A DNA stretch of 64,000 nt from Brevibacillus laterosporus. Its GTDB lineage: Bacteria > Bacillota > Bacilli > Brevibacillales > Brevibacillaceae. The notes under the pieces were generated by a model. The model saw only the letters and a program-made list of their open reading frames with translations, was not told the DNA's origin and searched no databases. The stretch covers positions 234,001-298,000 of the forward strand of contig CP033464.1 in the NCBI GenBank assembly GCA_007833815.1. The letters are read 5' to 3'. Numbering within the stretch: the first letter of the stretch is position 1; each line of letters begins with the position of its first letter. The position numbers and the translations under genes were made by a program. This document shows, one piece after another, positions 38,669 to 46,221 of the stretch.

Positions 38669-40024
38669 CTATATTTTGCGAAATGCCTCTTGTAGTTGTT
38701 GCAGATTAAAGAGCATTTTTCGATAAATCGGCTGTTCATCTGCTGGAATTCTGCTCATATCGGTTGGGTATAGCACGATAAAGACGTGCTCACCGTTTTC
38801 ATCAATAACGCTATAATCTTTTCTTTGTAGCTGTAATTCCTTCTCTTTGTTAGTCCATTCCGATTTTTTAATCGGATCAATGGTAAATAGCTCAGCTGAA
38901 GGCTTTCCTTGGGAATCTACGTATAAAAATGAGATCGTGCCTGCTTCTTTCGTTGAAGCTAGCCTTACCGTGTAATGACCGGCCCAGTAATTTGGTATAT
39001 TTACTTGAAATCCATTGCTAATGTCGTCATAGGATTCTTTTACTTTAATCACACTTTTTTGACCGTCCCATTGATACCACTCTGTAAGCCAAGGGGTATC
39101 GACCATAGACAAATCTTCTGAGCCTACTGGCTGTACCAGCGTCGAGATTTCAATAATGCCATCGTTATTAATGTCCTTGCTGTAGGAAGAATAGGGCTTA
39201 AACATCACATTATCATGATTGGTCAGCTCGACCTGCGTCAGCTTGCCCTGCTTATTCACTAAAAGCGCTGTTTGTCCTGAATGAGCTCCGACACCAGAAT
39301 CTAGGAATATCCCATTTTGTTCCTTTGTTGCTTTACCTAATGAAACATTTTCATAGCCATTGATGGACCAATCTAGTTCCAGCTGTTGAACCATTTTCAT
39401 TTTTGAAATAGCTTTGTCATATTGGTACACTTCCGCAGGAGCTTTCATTTTGTCTCGATCTAGCTTAAAAACATAGGCATTGGATATCCCGCTCTTGTCT
39501 AAGTCCCCTACAATGGCTTCCTTACAAGATGTTTTTAGAATTTGGATCATTTGTCCATCCTTCCACTTGTATCCACCAAACTCTTTATCTACATCTTCAC
39601 TTGCCATCCAGCTAACGAAAATCTCTTTTTCCTTATCTCCTGTCACATCCTCAAATGCAACATAATCAACATCTTGCCCTGTTTCCTCAATCTGCCCAAT
39701 CTTATTCCAGTTACTTCCTGTTTTTTGCATAACAATAAATCCTAAACTGTACTCTCCTAATTTATAAAAAGCCACGACTTCATTGCTTCCATCCCCATTT
39801 ATGTCTTTTTCCATAATGGCTCCGTTTTCACCAGGGTTATTACGGGGAATCATAAGTGAGCTACCCTGCGGCAAATTAGCTAGTACGGCCTTTTTCACTT
39901 CTTCTTGATTTTTATTTAAAGTTGGAGCCTTTAATAATTCATTAGGGGAAGCAACAGGTGTACAGCCTGCCAACAGTCCTATCAACAATAAACCAGCACT
40001 CCAATGTCCTATCTTCATAATCAT
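38669..40024 (-). CDS. Lipoprotein with FG-GAP/VCBS-like repeats
   Basis: A 451-aa lipoprotein (lipobox LLAGC at about residue 20) with repeated Asp-rich turns such as DINGDGSNEVVAFY, DVTGDKEKEIFVSW, DLDKSGISNAYVF and DINNDGIIEISTL, typical of calcium-binding FG-GAP/VCBS-like beta-propellers. It is the first gene of a unit with a two-component system, so it may help sense an envelope signal. ATG at 40024 after AGGAGG. Confidence 0.7.
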   Translation of the reverse strand: MIMKIGHWSAGLLLIGLLAGCTPVASPNELLKAPTLNKNQEEVKKAVLANLPQGSSLMIPRNNPGENGAIMEKDINGDGSNEVVAFYKLGEYSLGFIVMQKTGSNWNKIGQIEETGQDVDYVAFEDVTGDKEKEIFVSWMASEDVDKEFGGYKWKDGQMIQILKTSCKEAIVGDLDKSGISNAYVFKLDRDKMKAPAEVYQYDKAISKMKMVQQLELDWSINGYENVSLGKATKEQNGIFLDSGVGAHSGQTALLVNKQGKLTQVELTNHDNVMFKPYSSYSKDINNDGIIEISTLVQPVGSEDLSMVDTPWLTEWYQWDGQKSVIKVKESYDDISNGFQVNIPNYWAGHYTVRLASTKEAGTISFLYVDSQGKPSAELFTIDPIKKSEWTNKEKELQLQRKDYSVIDENGEHVFIVLYPTDMSRIPADEQPIYRKMLFNLQQLQEAFRKI

Positions 40025-40116
40025 ATGTAAGAAACCTCCTGCTAAACTGCATACCTTTCTTTCATTATAAAAGAGTATCACTCTCTAATGTTTGCAAAAA
40101 GGTTACGAAAGCAAAA

Positions 40117-40146
40117 AAAGATCGGTTTCTTATAACCGATCTTTCT
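40117..40146 (-). terminator. gcvH terminator
   Basis: GATCGGTT / AACCGATC with T7 on the minus strand, about 30 bp past the gcvH stop. Confidence 0.88.
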
Positions 40147-40174
40147 GTTTATAACGTTATTGAAACGTTACTGA

Positions 40175-40555
40175 TTATTCTTTTACCATTGCTTCGTATT
40201 TATCCGCATCCATAAGTTTATCCAACTCGCTTGAATCAGACAACTCAACTACAACCATCCATGCTTTGTCATAGGAAGATGTATTAACCAATTCAGGCTC
40301 ATCTTCTAATGCACCGTTAATTTCCAATACTTTACCAGTAACTGGAGCATATAGCTCAGATACGGTTTTAACAGATTCTACACTACCGAATGGCTCATCA
40401 CGTTGAATTGTAGAACCTACTTCTGGCAATTCAACAAATACGATGTCACCTAGTTCGGATTGAGCGAAAGAAGTGATACCGATGTAAGCCTTGTTGCCTT
40501 CTACACGTACCCATTCATGCTCTTCGCTGTAACGTAACTCTTTTGGAAAATCCAT
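40175..40555 (-). CDS. gcvH: Glycine cleavage system H protein
   Basis: A 126-aa H protein; the lipoyl-accepting Lys is in [15 protein letters not shown], with [19 protein letters not shown] upstream. It shuttles the aminomethyl group among the P, T and L proteins and in Bacillales also feeds lipoate relay. The other gcv genes are not near, as usual for this group. GGAGG precedes the ATG. Confidence 0.96.
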   Translation of the reverse strand: MDFPKELRYSEEHEWVRVEGNKAYIGITSFAQSELGDIVFVELPEVGSTIQRDEPFGSVESVKTVSELYAPVTGKVLEINGALEDEPELVNTSSYDKAWMVVVELSDSSELDKLMDADKYEAMVKE

Positions 40556-40731
40556 CTAACTTCCTCCTTTTTTCGTAGAACACTCGGATGTTTATTCCAA
40601 GACTGGTGACGGCAGAGCCGCCATTGCTCCTATAGTGTGAAGTTTGTCCAAAAACAAGAACTTTCCTTATCTATATGAGCAACGGGATCTTCTCAGAGTT
40701 TCCCCTCTACATAATTGGACATAAGAGGAGC

Positions 40732-41184
40732 CTAATCCTCTTCAATACCCAAAATTCGATGTAAACGTTTTTTGACCATATTTAAACCCTTTTCACCTGC
40801 TTGGAAATGGCGAAGTGCCAATGTCTCGTCAAACAGGTAGTAAGCAGGAACATATTCATTTTGGAACGCATCTGTTGTTGCCATCTCGTTATCAATCGCA
40901 ACTGGATGAGTAAGGTCGTATTGAGCAATTGTTTCTTTGATTTTAGCGATATCTGTATCAGATTCGGAACGCGGCATATGAATACCAATTACTTTCAAGC
41001 CCTGATCTGCATACTTTTCACGCCACTCGTTAATTTGTGGTAGAGACTCTTTGCACATGTAACAACTAACGGACCAGAAATGTACAAGAATAGCTCTTTC
41101 GCCTTGCAAATCTGCCTTAGAAACTTGACCGTTTACCCATTCTGTGATGCCTGGAAAATCTGGAAGTTCCTCACGTAAACGCAT
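40732..41184 (-). CDS. Cytoplasmic thioredoxin-fold (TlpA/ResA-like) protein
   Basis: A 150-aa redoxin with the redox motif SCYMCKE after HFWSV, the GIHMPR segment, and the cis-Pro region EYVPAYYLFDE. There is no signal peptide or membrane helix, so it should act in the cytoplasm. It lies just behind a peroxiredoxin gene, suggesting it may be an electron donor or a related thiol-stress protein. Confidence 0.8.
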   Translation of the reverse strand: MRLREELPDFPGITEWVNGQVSKADLQGERAILVHFWSVSCYMCKESLPQINEWREKYADQGLKVIGIHMPRSESDTDIAKIKETIAQYDLTHPVAIDNEMATTDAFQNEYVPAYYLFDETLALRHFQAGEKGLNMVKKRLHRILGIEED

Positions 41185-41202
41185 GGTTCATGCCTCCTTT
41201 AA

Positions 41203-41235
41203 TATAGAAAAGGGCCTAACACTGTAAAGTTAGAC
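41203..41235 (-). terminator. Terminator after the peroxiredoxin gene
   Basis: AAAGGGTCTAAC / GTTAGGCCCTTT with one mismatch and a TTTTC tail on the minus strand, between the peroxiredoxin and redoxin genes. Confidence 0.75.
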
Positions 41236-41274
41236 CCTTTGTTTGTGTAAGCGTTACTCGATCTAAAACAGGAA

Positions 41275-41820
41275 TTATCCTTTTAGATGAGCTTGGCCTG
41301 GACGCCAGTTAGCTGCGCAAAGTCCGCCGGATTGTAGAGCTTGAAGAACACGTAGAGTTTCATCGTTAGAACGTCCAACGTTCATATCAGTTACTACTTG
41401 ATATTTAACTACGCCTTCTGGATCGATGATAAATAGACCACGGTAAGCTGCACCGGATTCTTCATCCAACACACCGAAAGAACGAGCTACAGTTTTGTTG
41501 AAGTCAGCAGCAAGTGGATAGTTCAAACCACCTAGACCATTTTGGTCGCGTGGAGTGTTGATCCAAGCTTTGTGAGAATGAACGGAGTCAACAGATACCC
41601 CTAGTACTTCTGCATCCAAATCTTTGAAATCTTCGTATGCATCACTCAAAGCGATAATTTCAGTTGGGCATACAAAAGTGAAATCTAGTGGATAGAAGAA
41701 CATTACCAACCATTTACCTTTATAATCTGAAAGGGAAACACGACCGAATTCTTTTCCGTCACCAGATACTGTTTCCATTGAAAAATCAGGAGCTTGAAGA
41801 CCAATAATACGTTGTGCCAT
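41275..41820 (-). CDS. Typical 2-Cys peroxiredoxin (YkuU/AhpC type)
   Basis: A 181-aa peroxiredoxin with peroxidatic Cys in DFTFVCPTEI and resolving Cys in GGLCAANWRPGQ. The sequence between (SVDSVHSHKAWINTPR, AADFNKTVARSFGVL) matches the YkuU-like AhpC/TSA group. It reduces H2O2 and organic peroxides using thioredoxin-type donors. AGGAGG precedes the ATG and a good promoter lies about 50 bp upstream. Confidence 0.93.
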   Translation of the reverse strand: MAQRIIGLQAPDFSMETVSGDGKEFGRVSLSDYKGKWLVMFFYPLDFTFVCPTEIIALSDAYEDFKDLDAEVLGVSVDSVHSHKAWINTPRDQNGLGGLNYPLAADFNKTVARSFGVLDEESGAAYRGLFIIDPEGVVKYQVVTDMNVGRSNDETLRVLQALQSGGLCAANWRPGQAHLKG

Positions 41821-41865
41821 ATATATTACCTCCTAAGGGAATAGTGAATGTTAGCTACAAGATTT

Positions 41866-41895
41866 ATGATATCAAAAATAATAGATTATAGTCAA
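41866..41895 (-). promoter_or_regulatory. Predicted sigma-A promoter of the peroxiredoxin gene
   Basis: TTGACT and TATCAT on the minus strand are 18 bp apart. A TATAATC-TATTAT stretch in the spacer vaguely recalls a PerR box but lacks the proper symmetry. Confidence 0.6.
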
Positions 41896-42025
41896 TATTA
41901 ATTTGTAATAATTTTTATTAAACAGTGGTTTTTGTTTGAAAATGATCCTCAATCTCTATGTATTTCACCTAATCGCATGAAAATCCTTCTAAATCCTCTT
42001 ACATTTTCTGTAACAAAAAGTGCCT

Positions 42026-42415
42026 TTATTTCCCCCACATTTCTTGCAATGTTTCTTCTTTAAAACCAAGTGTGGTCTTCGTACCATTTGTTATGAGTGG
42101 ACGCTTAATTAGTTTGCCATTGGAAGCTAGCAACTCTAACATCTCGTCTTCTGACATCGTTGGCAGCTTTTCTTTCAAGTTCAATTCGCGGTAGAATTGT
42201 CCGCTCGTATTAAACAATTTACGAATGTCAATCCCACTATTTTGCCAGACCTGACGTAACTCCTCCTTCGATGGTGGAGAATCTACAATGGGGATTTCTT
42301 CATATGCAACCTCATTCGCATCCAACCATTGTTTGGCTTTGCGACATGTGCTACATTTCGCGTAACTATACAAACGAATATTTGTGCTTGATTGAGTCGA
42401 TGGTGTGTCTGTCAA
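42026..42415 (-). CDS. ArsC/Spx-family thioredoxin-fold protein
   Basis: A 129-aa protein with the N-terminal redox motif KCSTCRKAKQWL and the later SGQFYREL, KLIKRPLIT and GFKEETL segments of the ArsC/Spx/YusI group. Real Spx regulators have other surface residues and length, so a YusI-like reductase of unknown substrate is the better call. Confidence 0.82.
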   Translation of the reverse strand: MTDTPSTQSSTNIRLYSYAKCSTCRKAKQWLDANEVAYEEIPIVDSPPSKEELRQVWQNSGIDIRKLFNTSGQFYRELNLKEKLPTMSEDEMLELLASNGKLIKRPLITNGTKTTLGFKEETLQEMWGK

Positions 42416-42487
42416 AAATCTTCACCCCTTCTATTACATCATGGAATCATACTTTTAAGGCTCCTACATCCTCTAAATCTATAGCCC

Positions 42488-42712
42488 TCATGCTTTTTCC
42501 CTAGTCAACTTCTCTAATCTCTCTCTATGTGACCTAACCTCAATTTCGTTGTCAATAACATATTTTCCTTCTTTAATTTTTGTAAATTCTTCGAGTAAAT
42601 CCTCATAAATAGTTTTTTCAAGTTTCTCAGCATTTATTCCATTTTGAGTACACTTTCTATCTCCATAGTTTTGAGTAGATGAGCAAGGATATTGACACAA
42701 ATCCATATTCAA
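42488..42712 (-). pseudogene. C-terminal fragment of a large serine recombinase
   Basis: The 74-aa frame has the zinc-ribbon and coiled-coil pattern that ends large serine recombinases: CSSTQNYGDRKC, NGINAEKLEKTIYEDLLEEF, EVRSHRERLEKL. Everything upstream, including the catalytic domain, is missing. A second, shorter piece with the same INAEKLEK coding stretch lies at about 61205-61258. It marks the left edge of the accessory island. Confidence 0.5.
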
Positions 42713-42855
42713 GAATCATGGGCATTCTTATTAGTAATTAGTCCTCTATTTAAGGGGAGGCTACACTGTGTTGAAATCTTACAACTAACACACAGGGCTT
42801 ATTTAACACAATAAAAACGCCCGAATTTAGATAATTCGGACGTTCGGTTTACTTT
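42707..42855. repeat. ~150-bp dispersed repeat, copy 1, with a terminator
   Basis: Starts CAAGAATCATGGGCATTC and ends with the hairpin AACGCCCGAATTTAGATAAT / TTCGGACGTT. Highly similar to 56748-56893. In both places it lies directly downstream of a minus-strand gene, so it acts at least as a terminator; the rest (CTAACACACAGGGCTTATTT) is conserved too. Confidence 0.75.
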
Positions 42856-42863
42856 CTATTAAT

Positions 42864-43214
42864 CTAGAAATGTTTATTCAGATAAGGAAATATAGGTAAT
42901 TTAGAAGCTCTTCTTAAAACCTGCATTACCTTTTCCTTACTTGTTGTTCTTCCTTCAATGTGAAGAAGTGGAATCATTTTGGTAAATAAGCCTTCTAAAT
43001 CAGGAATGGAAGCACCAGCCTCTACAGCGGATTTTACATGACCATGATGCTCTCTTAGTACATCTAAAATCTGTTTTGTCTGGTTCTCATTAAATCCTTC
43101 TGAAATAACATAATCCCACAAAACAAATGTTTCTGGGTCTACTGCAAACTCCCTCATCAAATTCAGATAAAATTCTAACCTTTCTAACCTTTGTTCCAAA
43201 GTCTCTTTAGTCAT
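42864..43214 (-). CDS. DUF1878-like cytoplasmic protein
   Basis: A 116-aa protein; TLEQRLERLEFYLNLMREF followed by VLWDYVISEGFNENQTKQIL resembles the DUF1878 (YhaI-like) group, small helical proteins of unknown function. It lies just downstream of a secreted-protein gene in the same orientation, with the repeat terminator behind it. Confidence 0.5.
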   Translation of the reverse strand: MTKETLEQRLERLEFYLNLMREFAVDPETFVLWDYVISEGFNENQTKQILDVLREHHGHVKSAVEAGASIPDLEGLFTKMIPLLHIEGRTTSKEKVMQVLRRASKLPIFPYLNKHF

Positions 43215-43238
43215 TTGCTTTACCCTCTTTATGAGTTT

Positions 43239-43670
43239 TTATAACAAAACCTCAACTACAACCCACGCAATAGATCGGGCTACAGAAAGTGGAGCACCTG
43301 CGTCATAAATTGCCCCAGCTATCACATCACGAACATTATTTTCAAAAACTTCCTCCCATTCAAGAAGGTCTTTTAAGTTCTTTTTAATATAACTGATAGA
43401 ATCCTCAAAGTAACCTGCTAACTTATCTCCTTTCGGTAGTTCACGTAGTGCGCTTGTAACTTTTTCAATATTTCTTTTATTTGAAATAGTATCAAGTAAC
43501 TGTTCAAGTGTTTTTCTAGCAACTTTTGTTTTCCATTGAGGATTTACTCTTGCTTCTGTACTGTTTTCAGAAATAGAAGTTTGAATCGAAGTTGCAGAAT
43601 TTACATTACTATTTTGAGCAAAAGCTAAGGAAGGTACTACCAAAGAAACGGCTAAAGCAGACATTACCAA
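43239..43670 (-). CDS. Secreted protein, unknown, probably 5'-truncated
   Basis: The 143-aa frame starts inside what looks like a signal peptide (SALAVSLVVPSLAFAQ) without the usual basic start. An in-frame stop lies nine codons upstream and no ribosome binding site precedes the TTG/ATG options. The mature part is charged and helical (KVARKTLEQLLDTISNKR). The upstream small basic gene runs straight into it, so a deletion likely fused the two and removed the real start. Confidence 0.5.
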   Translation of the reverse strand: MVMSALAVSLVVPSLAFAQNSNVNSATSIQTSISENSTEARVNPQWKTKVARKTLEQLLDTISNKRNIEKVTSALRELPKGDKLAGYFEDSISYIKKNLKDLLEWEEVFENNVRDVIAGAIYDAGAPLSVARSIAWVVVEVLL

Positions 43671-43680
43671 AACAGGAGCT

Positions 43681-43827
43681 CTAGGGACATTTTATAACTC
43701 TTAAAATGATCTTAGCATCATCCTTTAGATCAACACGTCGCTTAGACCATTGGTGTCTTAATTCTTGTCTTCGTAATATTCTAACTGGCTCTTTCAATTT
43801 CAATTTCTTGATAAGAGTCACCCCCAT
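43681..43827 (-). CDS. Small basic protein of the 'RILRRQEL' type (copy 2)
   Basis: A 48-aa protein starting MGVTLIKKLKLKEPVRILRR, then QELRHQWSKRRVDLKDDAK. It closely matches the neighbour at 44.4 kb up to about residue 40; the last residues differ because of a junction with the next gene. No signal peptide. Strongly basic, so it may bind nucleic acid or an acidic partner. Confidence 0.5.
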   Translation of the reverse strand: MGVTLIKKLKLKEPVRILRRQELRHQWSKRRVDLKDDAKIILRVIKCP

Positions 43828-43834
43828 GTAGAAC

Positions 43835-44314
43835 CTAGTCGTCTAATTCATCTCGTTCATTAGCGATACGAACGGAGAGTGTACCAGACATTTTTGCTTG
43901 ACCTGATGTTAGTCCCACGGTATAATCACCGATCCCCCAAGGCTTTTCACTATATCCGACCCAACTTTTTCCAGGGTTTACTTTTCCACTCATTTTCTGT
44001 TTGCCGTTTTCATCGGAGACTGAGATATTAATTGTCTTAGAGCCTGTGTTGTGTACATATACCTTGACCCATCCATACCCCCTATTGACACTAAACTCTT
44101 CTGCCATTTCGGTATTAGCTAGGTCTTTGCTAAGTATTTTTTTAGTTTTCATAGGTTGAATGAGTCCTTGAGGAGTAACATTAGATTTATTCGTGACTAT
44201 TCGATTTTCCTCAGCTTGCTTTACACTATTAGCTTCAGCAAATGTAGGCATAACACTGACACCAGAAAGTACGCAAGCCAAAGCTAAAGCACCAATCGTC
44301 ATTTTTCTCTTCAT
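43835..44314 (-). CDS. Secreted small protein with an Ig-like C-terminal half, unknown
   Basis: A 159-aa exported protein: signal peptide cut near PTFAEANS, a linker, then a beta-rich half (GYGWVKVYVHNTGSKTINIS, GDYTVGLTSGQAKMSGTLSV). AAGGAG lies 9 nt before the ATG at 44314. It is preceded by a small basic protein gene, the pairing also seen at 57 kb. Not recognised. Confidence 0.6.
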   Translation of the reverse strand: MKRKMTIGALALACVLSGVSVMPTFAEANSVKQAEENRIVTNKSNVTPQGLIQPMKTKKILSKDLANTEMAEEFSVNRGYGWVKVYVHNTGSKTINISVSDENGKQKMSGKVNPGKSWVGYSEKPWGIGDYTVGLTSGQAKMSGTLSVRIANERDELDD

Positions 44315-44363
44315 AATCATTTGCTCCTTTTTAAGTTTCAAAATATTTACATGATATCCTTTT

Positions 44364-44522
44364 TCAGTATAAACCTTTTGGGAATTTTTTCATCTCGTAA
44401 TATTTCTTAGCTTCTTCCTTCAGTTCAAGTCTCTGCGTAGACCAGTGATATTTTAATTCTTGTCTTCGTAATATTCTAGCTGGTTCTTTCAATTTCAATT
44501 TCTTGATAGGAGTCACCCCCAT
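44364..44522 (-). CDS. Small basic protein of the 'RILRRQEL' type (copy 1)
   Basis: A 52-aa protein, MGVTPIKKLKLKEPARILRR then QELKYHWSTQRLELKEEAKK. AAAGGTTGAT precedes the ATG, which lies one base past the stop of the upstream gene. Paralogues at 43.7 and 57.8 kb share R-I-(L/R)-R-(R/K)-Q-x-L-x-x-x-W-x-x-x-R-(L/V)-(E/D)-L-K. Each lies directly upstream of a secreted protein gene. Confidence 0.6.
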   Translation of the reverse strand: MGVTPIKKLKLKEPARILRRQELKYHWSTQRLELKEEAKKYYEMKKFPKGLY

Positions 44523-44523
44523 A

Positions 44524-44760
44524 TCAACCTTTTTTGGGGAAATTATGTTGTGCTTTTTTATTTAGTCTCCAGAACCCAAAGCCGTAAAAAAATAATAACA
44601 GAAGCAAACTAACTAACCAGTATCTTGTGTCAATTGCATAGATTAAACCAGACAGTAGACCGCCATTTATTGGCTTGAATATCCATTTGTTTTTGAAGAT
44701 ATCGTATAAAGTAGTGATAAGCATTAAACCAAATGCGATATAAATATAATTATTTGCCAT
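44524..44760 (-). CDS. Small two-helix membrane protein
   Basis: A 78-aa protein with two membrane spans (YIYIAFGLMLITTLYDIF and YWLVSLLLLLFFYGFGFW) and a basic C-terminus. Resembles bacteriocin-immunity proteins in size and topology. It starts the small operon with the basic protein and secreted protein downstream. Confidence 0.55.
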   Translation of the reverse strand: MANNYIYIAFGLMLITTLYDIFKNKWIFKPINGGLLSGLIYAIDTRYWLVSLLLLLFFYGFGFWRLNKKAQHNFPKKG

Positions 44761-45104
44761 GACGATCGCCTCTCTTTTATCTAGATTTCATCATAAAACC
44801 GCCACTGTATACTCTAAAAATAACACCATTTCCTTTATTTTTGTTAGAAACTAGAAAAGCCGCAGGTCAGTCCAAAGTGACTGTTCAGACAGCAACAACT
44901 GGTAAGTAATCGAACGGTCAGCTCCTATTATCTACGGATGTAGATTGCAAGTGGACAGGAGCCACAGAATAAGAAATTTTGTTTGTAAATAAAAGTGTAA
45001 CTTAAATCCAAATAAATAGATAAACGTCAGAGTACAAGAGCTCTGACGTTTATCTATTTAAAAGTTATTATCGGGAAACAATCTGTAAATCGTATTTTAA
45101 TTTC
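44761..45104. other. Intergenic region with a bidirectional terminator
   Basis: AAATAGATAAACGTCAGAG (45014) pairs with CTCTGACGTTTATCTATTT (45041), a perfect 19-bp stem with T/A-rich flanks on both sides. At 44850-44932 a plus-strand frame ends ...AAGQSKVTVQTATTGK, possibly the tail of a lost surface-protein gene. Confidence 0.6.
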
Positions 45105-45266
45105 CTACGATTTTTTCTTTAATTCTTTGAACCCACGATAGACGTTTACTGAAGCTGATATCCCCAATAAGATTAGTAGCATTGGGTTTACTTCGGAATT
45201 TAAATACAGGTAACCTAATAGACTAAACAGGACGACAGCTGTAAAAAAAGATCCCAAAGATTCCAT
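45105..45266 (-). CDS. Small two-helix membrane protein, candidate immunity protein
   Basis: A 53-aa protein with two hydrophobic spans (FFTAVVLFSLLGYLYL and MLLILLGISASVNVY) and the basic end FKELKKKS; GGAGGAG precedes the ATG. It directly follows the secreted WWG protein gene, as the 65-aa membrane protein does at 19.9 kb. A perfect terminator follows. Confidence 0.65.
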   Translation of the reverse strand: MESLGSFFTAVVLFSLLGYLYLNSEVNPMLLILLGISASVNVYRGFKELKKKS

Positions 45267-45302
45267 TGTATACTCTCCTCCAGCTATCTTTAAAAGTAGA
45301 TA

Positions 45303-45959
45303 CTATCTACCATAGATCGAGATAACTACTGGTAGCCAAGCTATATCGACATTTACACCTTTACCCTCATTTTTGCTAGTAAGTTTTCTTGCAAATTTTG
45401 AGTTTCCCCATGACATAATTGCTGAAGCAACAGATAGACTTTTCCCACCTGGAACCAGCCCAATGATTACTGACGCTAATGACCAATCGGTTGAATATTC
45501 CTCACACAAAGATGCAAGTTCTTTTGTTTCTCTATTATTGTATTGCAGTGATATTCCCCACCAAAACTCGTCGTGACTAAATTGAGGATGTACTAGGTCT
45601 GTTTTTACTAATTTGTTATTTTGTATTTGATATTCTCCGCTGTTTAAAGCGTCATTGATTGTCTTAACACCACGCTCGAAAATACTATACGCTTTCTCGC
45701 CAATCAGTTCCTTAGCTTTAGGATCGAGATGTAGTAAATTATCTTTACCTAAGGTTACATATTGACCCATGTCAACTTTTAAACCTGCTAACAAGGAGAG
45801 TCCTTCTTTGTCCATCTCCACTTGAATATATTGTTGTTTTTGTTCGATCGACTGATTAGAGTCAATGTTAGTTGAAGCTACTGCTGGAATAATACCACCC
45901 ATTGATAGCATGGCTACAGATAATACTCCAGCTAATATTTCCTTTTTCATAAATAACAC
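45303..45959 (-). CDS. Secreted 'WWG' protein, candidate large bacteriocin (second copy)
   Basis: A 218-aa exported protein with a signal peptide cut near PAVASTNI, a helical middle, HPQFSHDEFWWGISLQYNNR, and a Gly/Ala hydrophobic part (SVIIGLVPGGKSLSVASAIM) ending IAWLPVVISIYGR. It shares layout and the WWG core with the protein at 19.1 kb, but identity is low, so the two are diverged members of one family. Followed after 36 bp by a two-helix membrane protein. Confidence 0.65.
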   Translation of the reverse strand: MLFMKKEILAGVLSVAMLSMGGIIPAVASTNIDSNQSIEQKQQYIQVEMDKEGLSLLAGLKVDMGQYVTLGKDNLLHLDPKAKELIGEKAYSIFERGVKTINDALNSGEYQIQNNKLVKTDLVHPQFSHDEFWWGISLQYNNRETKELASLCEEYSTDWSLASVIIGLVPGGKSLSVASAIMSWGNSKFARKLTSKNEGKGVNVDIAWLPVVISIYGR

Positions 45960-46060
45960 TCCTTTTATAATATACCAAATTAATTAAAAATTACAAATAT
46001 TTACTTTATCATCTTGCAAAGTTCAGCGTTTGTAATGGGAAATCCTAGTTGTCTTCAAAG

Positions 46061-46128
46061 AATAGCTGAAACACGGCTTTATAATTATTCCCCCTACTGG
46101 GCTTTGTAAAGTTTCCCGTACAACTATT
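46061..46128 (-). promoter_or_regulatory. Conserved promoter/leader block, copy 1
   Basis: On the minus strand TGTACGGGAAAC is followed ~25 bp later by TTATAAAGCCGTGTTTCAGC, giving an AATAGC-type hairpin. Close relatives lie at 49.1 and 57.9 kb. Here it precedes the secreted WWG gene. Confidence 0.6.
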
Positions 46129-46221
46129 CATGACAGCATCTCTTATTTGTCTAACTTCTGTGAGTCAAGTTCCTGTGAATTTTTGTAAATCGAAACCATT
46201 CTGTGATAAGATAGGTGTGTA

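Noticed and set aside
41880..41900. Possible PerR box in the peroxiredoxin promoter
   Set aside because: TATAATC-TATTAT lacks the 7-1-7 inverted symmetry of a PerR site.
46150..46205. Short minus-strand frame with SQELDSQKLDK resembling a Spo0E core
   Set aside because: Only 18 codons, no ribosome binding site and no family flanking residues; too little to call even as a remnant.
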